A DNA stretch of 9,998 bases, taken from positions 1-9,998 of the forward strand of contig CAZPUS010000062.1 in NCBI GenBank assembly GCA_964589825.1, in the 5' to 3' direction. Positions within the stretch are counted from its first letter, which is position 1; every line of letters begins with the position of its first letter. The stretch comes from CAZPUS01 sp964589825. GTDB lineage: Bacteria > Fibrobacterota > Chitinivibrionia > Chitinivibrionales > WJKA01. Position numbers and translations under genes: made by a program. The notes beneath the pieces were generated by a model. It was not told where the DNA came from and searched no databases. It saw only the letters and a program-made list of their open reading frames with translations. Positions 1-7,072 of the stretch are shown one piece after another.

Positions 1-420
1 CCGGAAAGTGAACTCACCCTCTATCCTCCTGTACTTGCAGGTGATTTTCACGTTGGCATGGGAAAGAAAGGGTTCAAAGTGTGCGCTGCTCCGCCGGATT
101 CGGACAGTGATTCCTGGACCAGACGCGGCTTTCCTTTTCTCAGCGGTATTACCACCTATTCTCAGCCGCTGGAAGTCCCGAATGAATATTCCCGGCTTTT
201 GCTGCGCGTTCCCAAAGCAACGGGGTGTGTAAAAGTGGGGGTAAACAATACCATACTCAGTGACTTTACCTTCCCTCCTGCGACGTTCGATATCACCGAC
301 AGCTGCACGCATAAGCGCAACAACCTGCAGCTCGAAGTGATGAATACCGTTGAAAACATTTCCCGTATGAGCAGGAAGGACTCGGGAATTACGGGTGACG
401 TCTACGTTGATGTGTATTAA
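1..420 (+). CDS. C-terminal fragment of a large glycoside hydrolase (alpha-L-rhamnosidase / GH2-like), 5' truncated
   Basis: The reading frame is open from base 1 to the TAA at 418-420 and gives 139 residues with no start inside the window, so the gene begins upstream. The fragment has the layout of the galactose-binding-like jelly-roll that closes many large bacterial alpha-L-rhamnosidase and GH2-like enzymes. It shows W39-T-x-x-G-F-P-F-x-S-G (residues 39-49) before a Tyr-rich strand, then a strand pattern LLLRVP (66-71), VKVGVNN (77-83), the FPPATFDIT turn (91-99), NNLQLEVMNT (107-116), and a closing SGITGDVYVDVY (128-139). These domains bind or position carbohydrate and are not catalytic; the active-site domain is outside the window. 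The role in releasing sugars from plant or exopolysaccharide is inferred from the family. The gene is followed at once by a strong terminator. A different glycosidase family sharing this domain is possible. The domain call is fairly sure; the substrate is not. Confidence 0.7.
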   Translation, partial: PESELTLYPPVLAGDFHVGMGKKGFKVCAAPPDSDSDSWTRRGFPFLSGITTYSQPLEVPNEYSRLLLRVPKATGCVKVGVNNTILSDFTFPPATFDITDSCTHKRNNLQLEVMNTVENISRMSRKDSGITGDVYVDVY

Positions 421-463
421 AAAGAGGCGCGCACCGCAGCATCCTTTGGTGCGCGCCTCTTTT
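420..463. terminator. Bidirectional intrinsic terminator between convergent genes
   Basis: A perfect 16-bp inverted repeat, AAAAGAGGCGCGCACC at 420-435 and its complement at 448-463, encloses a 12-nt loop. The stem core is strongly GC-rich, and its A-rich arm gives a T tract at the 3' side on both strands (CTCTTTT on +, CTCTTTTT reading leftward on -). It starts on the last base of the glycosidase stop codon and lies 33 bp beyond the stop of the minus-strand gene, so it can end transcription of both. Confidence 0.88.
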
Positions 464-496
464 ATGGATTGGCCTGATTTTGCAGATCACGTCATT

Positions 497-1927
497 TTAC
501 CATCTGAGACAGAGCCCCGGTACCCGCCAGCTAAGCGACACGGATGCATCTTCGGACTCCGGTATCTGATGTAAAGACGGCACTGGAAGTAACGAAAGAG
601 AATGTCCGCTTTGTGTATTTACACGTCTGGCTGCCGGATCCCTCTCCAAACCACGTGTAAGAAAGTTTGTCAATGCATAGCCGCTTATGGCCGCACCAAC
701 CGTGAGGGTTGTGCTTACCTTTGGTGCAGCCATATCCTTATTCAGTGATATAATCCCCGCTATAAAACTCGCGCCACCGATCATACCGAGGGTGTTGTAC
801 ACCCCTCGCTCGAACGTATCGTAATTGTCACGATACGCATACAATCCCTGCGCGAATCCGCCTGCCGTGGTCAGCAGAAACGTCAACGCAATATTGCGTT
901 CGAACTCGCCCAGCTCTATTAAATCCCATCCGATCAGAGCACCCATTATCGTTCTGTGCATGATACCTGACGATACTCCCCGGGTGATTACATCATCCGG
1001 GCGGTAAAGGCTCGTGAAACAGTGCCCGGCAATCGCTCCCCCCAGCAGTGACATTGGAAGCAGCCGGGTGGCGACCTCGTAATTCCTGGTTTCCACAGAT
1101 TCGAACAATGTCAAGCAACCCAGCCCTCCGAGTGCGATCCCGTTGAGCGCAAACTGCGATTGCAGATGAATACGGCCCGGATTGTCGATATAGCGGTCTC
1201 CGTAATGAAACCCGTACCACAGTGCCAGCGGATATGCGGGTAGCAATAACTGGTTACCTAGATTAAAATCATATTCGCTGGAGCCAAGCAGACACCCGGG
1301 CACCATATATGACGTAAACACAGCCGCACTGCTCATATAATTGGTCCCGGCAATATGTGCATCCTCAAACATTCTGTCCCAGGCAAATAATGAATGCCCC
1401 AGCGCTCCTGTTGCAACCGAAAGGAGTGAAAAGGCCCCCGCCTGTTGCGGAATATTAAAAGCCATCGCGGCAGCAGGCCCATATACCCACCCGGTAAACG
1501 CGGTTTGAGAGAGAATGTAGCGTATTTTATTTCGTCGAACAGACGAGATATTCGTTGCGGTAGAATCTTCGGGTATACGTTTCTGTACGCTTGTACCCTT
1601 TGCAGAACCACTATCTGTGCGCTCCTTTTTAAAGCCGGGTACATGTTGTGTAATTACCGGGATATTTTCCTGCGCTGAATATGCCCGCAAGCGCCCAATC
1701 ACGTCCGAACGGTCGGTGACCTGTTCGGTGCGTCGGTGGCCATTTGTACGATTGTACACCACCACATTCAACCTTTTTTTACCCTCCGAGCCAACCATCA
1801 GTTTTAAACACACGATCGAATCCTGCGTGTTCAGATCGGTAAACAGCGCTATGTACTCATCAAATCCGGCATGTGCCGTTGCGCCTATGCACAGGCATAT
1901 ACAAATTGCAGCCATTGATTTATGCAT
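497..1927 (-). CDS. Secreted/membrane protein of unknown function with four hydrophobic repeats
   Basis: I do not recognise this 476-residue protein. The ATG at 1927 is supported by GGAGG ending 8 nt upstream. Residues 1-20 form a short Sec signal peptide ending in AHA, which implies export. Residues 21-130 form a hydrophilic soluble segment rich in charged residues and Ser/Thr. From about 135 to 425 the chain is strongly hydrophobic and Gly/Ala-rich, with roughly ten possible membrane helices (near 142-158, 163-180, 197-215, 226-240, 258-275, 288-305, 325-338, 345-361, 378-395 and 403-420). Four copies of a 60-62-residue unit can be traced, starting near 163, 225, 286 and 346. Each has a Leu-rich helix, a Gly-containing turn, an aromatic/Asp stretch such as YGDRYID or YRDNYD, and a second Gly-rich helix. 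The tail (437-476) is polar and ends in LRW. An envelope location is inferred. The gene is monocistronic here, with a candidate promoter far upstream. Confidence 0.8.
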   Translation of the reverse strand: MHKSMAAICICLCIGATAHAGFDEYIALFTDLNTQDSIVCLKLMVGSEGKKRLNVVVYNRTNGHRRTEQVTDRSDVIGRLRAYSAQENIPVITQHVPGFKKERTDSGSAKGTSVQKRIPEDSTATNISSVRRNKIRYILSQTAFTGWVYGPAAAMAFNIPQQAGAFSLLSVATGALGHSLFAWDRMFEDAHIAGTNYMSSAAVFTSYMVPGCLLGSSEYDFNLGNQLLLPAYPLALWYGFHYGDRYIDNPGRIHLQSQFALNGIALGGLGCLTLFESVETRNYEVATRLLPMSLLGGAIAGHCFTSLYRPDDVITRGVSSGIMHRTIMGALIGWDLIELGEFERNIALTFLLTTAGGFAQGLYAYRDNYDTFERGVYNTLGMIGGASFIAGIISLNKDMAAPKVSTTLTVGAAISGYALTNFLTRGLERDPAARRVNTQSGHSLSLLPVPSLHQIPESEDASVSLSWRVPGLCLRW

Positions 1928-2117
1928 ACCTTCATCCTCCCCTGCTCTTAATAGTGAATTGCAGTGTGCGTGATACCGTACCGCGGGTTTTGCCTGCTGT
2001 TATGCATTGAATTCCGTACCGATTCGGTTGCTGCACAACCCATTTGCAACCCGTACACATCGCACTCGGCAATAATACGTTGTTCTAATTTATTGAGTGA
2101 AATGGATACCGACGGTT

Positions 2118-2146
2118 AATATACATTCTGCACGAATGCACTTCAA
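2118..2146 (-). promoter_or_regulatory. Candidate sigma-70-type promoter for the membrane protein gene
   Basis: Read on the minus strand, TTGAAG (2146-2141) and TATATT (2123-2118) are separated by 17 bp. They match 4 of 6 and 5 of 6 positions of the sigma-70 consensus. Transcription would start near 2110 and leave a leader of about 180 nt before the ATG at 1927. The -35 hexamer touches the left arm of the inverted repeat beginning at 2145. The call rests on motif and spacing alone. Confidence 0.35.
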
Positions 2147-2309
2147 CCTGACTTGAGCGGTTGTTTTGACGAACGCTGCGGTGAGCCGTGCTGCTATTGT
2201 GTTCTCGAAACGCATGGGGCGACCTTGTTGGTTTTCTCATGATTTTCGAAAATATAAAGAGTAGTAAGGATTGCAGCAGATTTCGGGAATAAACCGCTCA
2301 AGACAGGTT
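2145..2309. repeat. Near-perfect 18-bp inverted repeat with 129-bp spacer
   Basis: The left arm AACCTGACTTGAGCGGTT (2145-2162) matches the reverse complement of the right arm (2292-2309) at 17 of 18 positions. Weaker similarity continues inward (shared CGAA and CTGC blocks, to about 2184 on the left), so the original arms may have been about 40 bp. The spacer encodes nothing recognisable. The pair could be the ends of a small non-autonomous element, two opposed copies of a dispersed repeat, or chance. The gap starts 136 bp to the right. No target-site duplication was identified. Confidence 0.45.
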
Positions 2310-2444
2310 CAATACTACCCTGCCGTTTAATCCCAACAGGAAACAAAACCCCCACATTACCGTTATTTTGCCCCGGACAAAAAAAACACGGCATCTCAGA
2401 CAACGCAGTACGGGGGTGGGCATCCGGCTCACCCTTCACATCAA

Positions 2445-2544
2445 NNNNNNNNNNNNNNNNNNNNNNNNNNNNNNNNNNNNNNNNNNNNNNNNNNNNNNNN
2501 NNNNNNNNNNNNNNNNNNNNNNNNNNNNNNNNNNNNNNNNNNNN
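2445..2544. other. Assembly gap (100 N)
   Basis: A run of exactly 100 N, the usual placeholder for a scaffold gap of unknown length. It removes the 5' end and promoter of the coiled-coil gene on its right. Reading frames that cross it have no meaning, because the true gap length is unknown. Confidence 0.98.
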
Positions 2545-3681
2545 GACGAGGTCGCCGAAAATATGTCCGAGCTTTCCGAAACCATTCTCGGTAACGAAAA
2601 AGAGAATGCAAAGAGCATGCTCGAAAAACTGTGGAAACTCAAAAGCACCCTTAACAAAAGCGAAAATCATTCTCAGATAGAAGAATTGATAGATCACTAT
2701 CAGTCGAAGCTCGATGTGTTGAGAAAAAAAGAGGAATATATAACCAAAACAAGCCAGAAATCAAAAAAGCTCTTCGAAGAAAAACAGGAAAAAGAAGAGC
2801 AGATCACGTCAATGACTTCGCAGATAAATGATTATAGCGATCAAATCAATAAACTGACGCAAAAGCGACGCCAACTCCTCGTGGAACGAGACAAGCTTAC
2901 CAGCGCGGAAAAAGAGTTGACTAATGAACTCGACTCCAATCAGGAACTCATCGTGGCCGGGTTATATGATATCATCACCGCAGGAAAAGTAACGCCATCG
3001 ACCAGTCCGACTCCTCGCCCGGCCCATTCCGCATCCCACGCACAAAAACAGCCTTCGGAACAAACACGTCCTTACGAAGAGAGCTCGGATGACACGACAA
3101 GCTCATCGCGGCATGCTGAAAAGGATACCTCAATCACGAACGACACCTCCGACAGTGCCGCGCACAGCAGCGCGATAGAAATGCATACCTCACAGGCAGA
3201 GGGGGAGGGTGTCTCTGCGCAAGCCCTTTATCAACAAAAAGAAGCGCCGGATACTCCGCAGATTCCCAAATCCATCGTGAAGACGACAAGCGATGTAGTA
3301 ATCGGTGAATATTATTACGACCCCACTGTACTCAAAAACAACCGTCATTACGTTTTCAATTCCGCATTTTTCACAGATCAGATATATGCCTCGACAACAC
3401 AGCTGCAGTCAAAATTCGAGGAAAGCACCTATAACCACATACTTCACATCATCCAGGATGCGTACAAACGGATCACAAAAAACGCTCATATCCATTTCGA
3501 AATCTCCACAAACGAGCTGATCAACGAAACAACTCTCAAAGATGCCTGGTACCACATTAAAAAACGCGAATACGAAGCGATTCTTTACTTTTGCAGACGA
3601 ATCAGGGCCAAAATAGACGCGCTGGGGAGCAACTACATGATTATGCTCAAGGAGCAACTGCAGCGTTATATCGATACTTAA
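2545..3681 (+). CDS. Coiled-coil protein of unknown function, 5' truncated by the gap
   Basis: The 378 visible residues start at the gap edge and end at TAA 3679-3681; the true start lies in the gap. Three parts are visible. Residues 1-135 are highly charged, rich in Glu, Lys, Gln and Leu in heptad-like spacing, and almost free of Pro and Gly, as in a long coiled coil. Residues 148-243 are a low-complexity Ser/Thr/His/Pro/Asp linker, probably disordered. Residues 244-378 look like a compact, mainly helical domain with many aromatics (GEYYYDP at 254-260, HYVFNSAFF at 268-276, WYHIKKREYEAILYF at 335-349). No transmembrane helix or catalytic motif is visible in this part. I do not recognise the C-terminal domain. 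A structural or scaffolding role is the natural inference for such an architecture, but nothing here specifies a partner. Its 3' end converges on the dehydrogenase gene. Confidence 0.8.
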   Translation, partial: DEVAENMSELSETILGNEKENAKSMLEKLWKLKSTLNKSENHSQIEELIDHYQSKLDVLRKKEEYITKTSQKSKKLFEEKQEKEEQITSMTSQINDYSDQINKLTQKRRQLLVERDKLTSAEKELTNELDSNQELIVAGLYDIITAGKVTPSTSPTPRPAHSASHAQKQPSEQTRPYEESSDDTTSSSRHAEKDTSITNDTSDSAAHSSAIEMHTSQAEGEGVSAQALYQQKEAPDTPQIPKSIVKTTSDVVIGEYYYDPTVLKNNRHYVFNSAFFTDQIYASTTQLQSKFEESTYNHILHIIQDAYKRITKNAHIHFEISTNELINETTLKDAWYHIKKREYEAILYFCRRIRAKIDALGSNYMIMLKEQLQRYIDT

Positions 3682-3903
3682 CGTTTCAGCATATTTCGTT
3701 ATGGCGGCGGTTTTGATAAAATGGTACCGTCTGCCCTTACTATTCGAAAGCCTGGGATAATTTCTTCGGGATAGATAATACGACGGCCAGCCAATTATCC
3801 TCCACAATGGTTACGTCAATTGATAATGCAAGGACCAAACCACGCCTTGATTGCCATGCATAATACAGGAGTGCGCGCAGACAGACTGTCGAGGGAATAC
3901 CGA
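3682..3903. other. Intergenic stretch between convergent genes
   Basis: This 222-bp stretch between the coiled-coil gene and the dehydrogenase has no supported coding frame. The antisense frame that enters it is a shadow of the coiled-coil gene. No hairpin with a T tract was found for the plus-strand gene. Confidence 0.6.
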
Positions 3904-3924
3904 TTATCCATACAGATCGGTATT
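3896..3924 (-). repeat. Hairpin spanning the dehydrogenase stop codon
   Basis: A perfect 9-bp inverted repeat (AATACCGAT at 3896-3904 and ATCGGTATT at 3916-3924) has an 11-nt loop. The TAA stop of the minus-strand gene (3906-3904) lies at the loop/stem junction. The stem is AT-rich and no T tract follows on the minus strand, so it is not a typical intrinsic terminator. It may be an mRNA 3'-end stabilising hairpin or chance. Confidence 0.3.
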
Positions 3925-4659
3925 AAGATGGGCACCCGCGTCAACGTAAATCACCTGCCCGGTAACGCATCGTGCGCCGAGTAAGTACCACAATGCCTGG
4001 AGGATGTCGTCCTGTGTTCCGTACCTGCCAAGAGGATACCGTCGTGCAAGGCGCGCGTAATAGTCATGTTTCTGACTTGCATCGGTAACAATAAGTCCCG
4101 GTGCGATCGCATTGACACGGATATCGGGCGCGAATTCATTTGCCATATCCTTTGTCATTGTTAAAAGCATACGTTTGCTGAGATGGTAGGGGTAGTGCAG
4201 CCTGTCACGTGCATGTACCCGTGTATCGACCATGTTTATAATGACGCGCTCCTTTTGTGTATGCTGTTGCGTTGCAAATCGACGTGAAATAAAAAACGGT
4301 GACAACGCATTGACACTGCAGTGACGCATCGCATCCTCAAGCCCGAATTCATCAAACGATTCAGAAGAAAACACTGAGGCATTATTAATGAGAATATCGA
4401 TGTGCCCCAGCGAATCACACGCAGACGTAAATATTTTTTCCGCATTTTCGGGATGTTCGAAATCACCCTGGACCAGCGTGCATACCCCACCCTTATCCTG
4501 TATTTCTTTTCTGATACACATCGCTTCCTCGCCGGAGCGATTGTAATGGATTCCGATATGCGCGCCGGCACCGGCAAGCGCACAGGTAATGGCACGACCT
4601 ATGCCATGGGCTCCTCCGGTAATAAAAACCGATTTCCCCTTTACGTTGGCATTACTCAT
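3904..4659 (-). CDS. Short-chain dehydrogenase/reductase, pteridine reductase (PTR1/FolM)-like
   Basis: A full-length SDR of 251 residues with a Rossmann fold. The cofactor motif TGGAHGIG is at 14-21, HYNRS at 38-42 follows beta-strand 2, NNAS is at 92-95, the structural Asn is N117, and Y158-HLS-K162 is the catalytic YxxxK. The residue 13 before the Tyr, normally Ser in SDRs, is D145 within IINMVD. That Asp-Tyr-Lys triad with the NMVD context is typical of pteridine reductase PTR1 and of FolM dihydromonapterin reductase. The basic R41-S42 after strand 2 suggests NADPH. The likely reaction is NADPH-dependent reduction of a pterin or folate. However, TGGAHGIG replaces the Arg-containing TGxxxRIG common in FolM, so another carbonyl substrate is possible. 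The ATG at 4659 was chosen over one 27 codons upstream because GGAGAG sits 5 nt before it and the fold begins there. It is divergent from pta. Confidence 0.85.
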   Translation of the reverse strand: MSNANVKGKSVFITGGAHGIGRAITCALAGAGAHIGIHYNRSGEEAMCIRKEIQDKGGVCTLVQGDFEHPENAEKIFTSACDSLGHIDILINNASVFSSESFDEFGLEDAMRHCSVNALSPFFISRRFATQQHTQKERVIINMVDTRVHARDRLHYPYHLSKRMLLTMTKDMANEFAPDIRVNAIAPGLIVTDASQKHDYYARLARRYPLGRYGTQDDILQALWYLLGARCVTGQVIYVDAGAHLNTDLYG

Positions 4660-4681
4660 TTTCTCTCTCCGGTATAAGGTA

Positions 4682-4711
4682 TTGAAGAGATATCGCTCAA
4701 AAAAGTATTTT
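4682..4711 (+). promoter_or_regulatory. Candidate promoter for the pta-ackA-acp operon
   Basis: TTGAAG at 4682-4687 and TATTTT at 4706-4711 are 18 bp apart in the 128-bp divergent region. This would give a start near 4718 and a leader of about 70 nt. The region also holds a short imperfect hairpin, CTCAC/GTGAG at 4718-4722 and 4733-4737. Motif evidence only; the divergent dehydrogenase promoter could not be placed. Confidence 0.3.
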
Positions 4712-4787
4712 ATCACACTCACCGTTTTCGCAGTGAGCAATCACCTACCCGGTCTCAGAACATCACCAGGATTCAAAAGAGGTCTCA

Positions 4788-5801
4788 ATGCAATTGATCG
4801 ATTCCTTCATTCATCGTGCACAAAATAATATAAAAAAAATCGTGTTCCCGGAAAGCACTGACGAACGGGTTCTCGCTGCAGTAGAGATCCTTTCTCACAA
4901 AGGGATCGTCAATCCCATACTGGTCGGCGATAAGGATAAAATACACGATGCCGGCCAAAATGCCGGAATAGAAACCGACGCATTTAACATATGCGACAAC
5001 TCGGGCCGGGATCGTATCGATCGGTATGCACAGGAATATGCCCGAACACGAGATATTAAACCTGCAGTAGCCAGGAAGCTGGTTAAAAAACCGCTCGCTA
5101 TGGCCGGAATGATGGTTCGTACCAATGATGCAGACGGTATGGTCGCCGGATGCGTGCATGCAACCGCCACAGTCCTGCAGAATGCGGCGATGACCATCGG
5201 ACTGTCCGATGGCATCAGCGGCCCTTCGAGTATATTTCTGATGCAGCTCCCCGACTCCTGTGCATATCCCGAAAAAAACAGCCGGATTCTGGTGTTCGCT
5301 GACGCCGCGGTTGCCGTGGATCCCGATGCCCAAAACCTTTCCGGAATCGGGGTGCTCGCCGGCAGGAATGCGGGTACTTTGCTGGGAATCGAGCCCAGGA
5401 TCGCTTTCCTGAGTTTTTCCACCAAAGGCTCCGCCTCTCATGAAAAAGTAGATAAGGTGAAGGAGGCTGTGGCTCTAGCGCAGCACACGGCACCCGAGCT
5501 GCATATTGACGGAGAATTGCAGGCGGATACAGCCATCGTCACCCGGGTGGCAAATAAAAAAGCCCCGCAGAGTCCGGTGGCCGGCAATGCGAATGTACTC
5601 ATCTTTCCGGACCTCAATGCAGGAAACATCGCCTACAAACTCGTGCAATATCTGGCCGGGGCCACTGCAATCGGCCCGATTCTGCAGGGATTCCAAAAAC
5701 CGGTTAACGATCTTTCCCGTGGCGCAACGGTGGATGACGTTGTCAATGTGTCTGCAATAACCGCGGTTCAGGCGGGAACCTACGATTCACAGGATGCATA
5801 A
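4788..5801 (+). CDS. pta: Phosphate acetyltransferase (phosphotransacetylase)
   Basis: The enzyme interconverts acetyl-CoA plus phosphate and acetyl phosphate plus CoA in the cytoplasm, the first step of acetate-forming ATP synthesis or, in reverse, of acetate activation. It is the short single-domain type (337 residues), without the N-terminal regulatory domains of long enteric Pta. Family signatures are continuous: KIVFPESTDERVL (17-29), GCVHATATV (121-129), FADAAVAVDPDA (170-181), LSFSTKGSA (208-216), GELQAD (242-247), FPDLNAGNIAYKL (273-285), GPILQG (296-301) and NDLSRGA (307-313). The Ser310-Arg311 pair lies where the catalytic Ser/Arg of archaeal Pta fall. The start is set by AAGAGG 5 nt before the ATG. 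Its TAA directly abuts the ackA ATG, so the two are surely co-transcribed and probably translationally coupled. All expected conserved blocks are present and it looks functional. Confidence 0.97.
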   Translation: MQLIDSFIHRAQNNIKKIVFPESTDERVLAAVEILSHKGIVNPILVGDKDKIHDAGQNAGIETDAFNICDNSGRDRIDRYAQEYARTRDIKPAVARKLVKKPLAMAGMMVRTNDADGMVAGCVHATATVLQNAAMTIGLSDGISGPSSIFLMQLPDSCAYPEKNSRILVFADAAVAVDPDAQNLSGIGVLAGRNAGTLLGIEPRIAFLSFSTKGSASHEKVDKVKEAVALAQHTAPELHIDGELQADTAIVTRVANKKAPQSPVAGNANVLIFPDLNAGNIAYKLVQYLAGATAIGPILQGFQKPVNDLSRGATVDDVVNVSAITAVQAGTYDSQDA

Positions 5802-7040
5802 ATGAAAGTCCTCGTACTCAACAGCGGAAGCTCTTCTCTTAAATACAAGCTCTTCGAGATGCCACAGGCACGGGTCTGTGCGCGTGGTGTAATAGAATCG
5901 ATTGGAACCTCTCAATCCCGCGGCACGCAGACAATCGGTGATCATAATATCGAAAAGTCAACGGATATAAAGGATCATCGCCAGGCTGTCGAACTCATGA
6001 TCCGTATGCTGACCGAGCCTTGCGGCGGACCACTTGATTCGCTCGACGAAATAGATGCGACCGGTCATCGTGTGGTTCATGGCGGAGAAAAAATCCGAGA
6101 ATCGGTTCTCATAAATCAAGAGGTCATCGGTATCATCGAAGCGCACTGTGATGTGGCGCCGCTGCACAACCCCCCCAATCTTACCGGAATCCTCGAAGCG
6201 ATGAATGCGATCCCGACCAAACCGCATGTCGCCTGTTTTGATACCGCCTTCCACCAGACTATACCACAGAAAGCATATATGTATGCGCTACCGCAAGAAT
6301 TATATGATCGCTACGGCATACGACGCTACGGCTTTCACGGCACATCACACCAGTACGTCTCCTCCCGCGCTGCAGAATTACTCGCTACCACACACAGCAG
6401 GCTGATTACGTGCCATCTGGGCAACGGGTGTTCGATCGGTGCGATCAGAAACGGACATTGTATTGATACGAGTATGGGCTTTACCCCACTCGAAGGTGTA
6501 GTCATGGGCACCAGAAGCGGTGATTTCGATCCGGCGGTAATCTTTTATCTCCAGAAAAAAGGATACCGCCCCGAAGAGCTCGATATCATCTGCAATAAAA
6601 AATCAGGATTGCTGGGGCTTTCGGGAATATCGAACGATATGCGGGTACTGGAAACAAAAGCAAACGAAGGTGATGCAAATGCACAACTGGCCATAGATAT
6701 ATTTGTCTACAGAATAAAAAAAGCGATAGGATCATATTTGGCACTGCTTGACGGCTGCGACGCCCTGGTTTTTACCGGTGGGATTGGCGAACGAAGTCTT
6801 GAAATACGTCGACGGATTCTCGAGAATATGACCACGCTCGGTTTTCTCATCGACCATGAGAAAAATAACTCCGCAATTGCAGTAGAACAGTGTATAAGCT
6901 CCGACGAGTCGCCGGTGCGCATACTCGTCATTCCTACCGATGAGGAAAAAGCGATCGCGATGAATACCTACACACTCGTCAATGCCTCACCGAGAAACAA
7001 CTCATCTTATTTCCACACGGGAATTTCGCCCGCAGACTGA
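5802..7040 (+). CDS. ackA: Acetate kinase
   Basis: The enzyme transfers phosphate between acetyl phosphate and ADP, giving acetate and ATP, and completes the Pta-AckA pathway in the cytoplasm. At 412 residues it is of usual length. It opens with the family signature VLVLNSGSSSLKYKLF (3-18), which includes the catalytic N7. GHRVVHGGE (88-96) carries the substrate-binding Arg90. The second signature is in FDTAFHQ and GFHGTSH (146-152, 177-183; His179), followed by HLGNGCSIGAI (205-215), MGTRSGD (235-241; Arg238), TGGIGE (325-330) and PTDEEKAIA (378-386; Glu382). These correspond to the catalytic N7, R91, H180, R241 and E384 of the well-studied archaeal enzyme. The ATG follows the pta stop with no gap and only a weak upstream AGGA, consistent with reinitiation by ribosomes finishing pta. 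The last 18 or so residues are a polar extension without motifs. Confidence 0.97.
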   Translation: MKVLVLNSGSSSLKYKLFEMPQARVCARGVIESIGTSQSRGTQTIGDHNIEKSTDIKDHRQAVELMIRMLTEPCGGPLDSLDEIDATGHRVVHGGEKIRESVLINQEVIGIIEAHCDVAPLHNPPNLTGILEAMNAIPTKPHVACFDTAFHQTIPQKAYMYALPQELYDRYGIRRYGFHGTSHQYVSSRAAELLATTHSRLITCHLGNGCSIGAIRNGHCIDTSMGFTPLEGVVMGTRSGDFDPAVIFYLQKKGYRPEELDIICNKKSGLLGLSGISNDMRVLETKANEGDANAQLAIDIFVYRIKKAIGSYLALLDGCDALVFTGGIGERSLEIRRRILENMTTLGFLIDHEKNNSAIAVEQCISSDESPVRILVIPTDEEKAIAMNTYTLVNASPRNNSSYFHTGISPAD

Positions 7041-7072
7041 TTATTCCATTACCTTTCTCAAGGAGCGTCTTA

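Larger units (their letters stand above)
1928..2444. other. Gene-free stretch left of the assembly gap
   Basis: No reading frame here has a credible start, ribosome binding site and protein-like composition together. The first part (1928 to about 2110) is the presumed 5' leader of the minus-strand membrane protein gene. It contains a small hairpin-capable run (GGTTG/CAACC on the minus strand, near 2025-2040) and an 8-bp direct repeat CCGTACCG at 1976-1983 and 2014-2021. The part from 2145 to the gap contains an inverted repeat. From about 2293 up to the gap it is open in at least two plus frames and one minus frame, none with other coding support. It may be the edge of a repeated element. Confidence 0.5.

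Noticed and set aside
993..1644. Additional minus-strand frames within the membrane protein gene
   Set aside because: They overlap the longer frame that has a signal peptide, good ribosome binding site and continuous hydrophobic repeats.
2368..2544. Apparent N-terminus of the coiled-coil protein from a TTG at 2368, read through the gap
   Set aside because: The frame crosses 100 N of unknown true length, the TTG has no ribosome binding site, and the pre-gap composition is unlike the coiled-coil protein.
4660..4740. Longer form of the dehydrogenase starting at 4740
   Set aside because: The extra 27 residues precede the Rossmann fold and match nothing in the family. GGAGAG sits correctly before the ATG at 4659, and the longer form would occupy the divergent promoter region.
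4785..5441. Long antisense frames inside pta (218 and 176 codons)
   Set aside because: They lie wholly opposite a gene with complete phosphotransacetylase motifs and have no family resemblance; they are codon-bias shadows.
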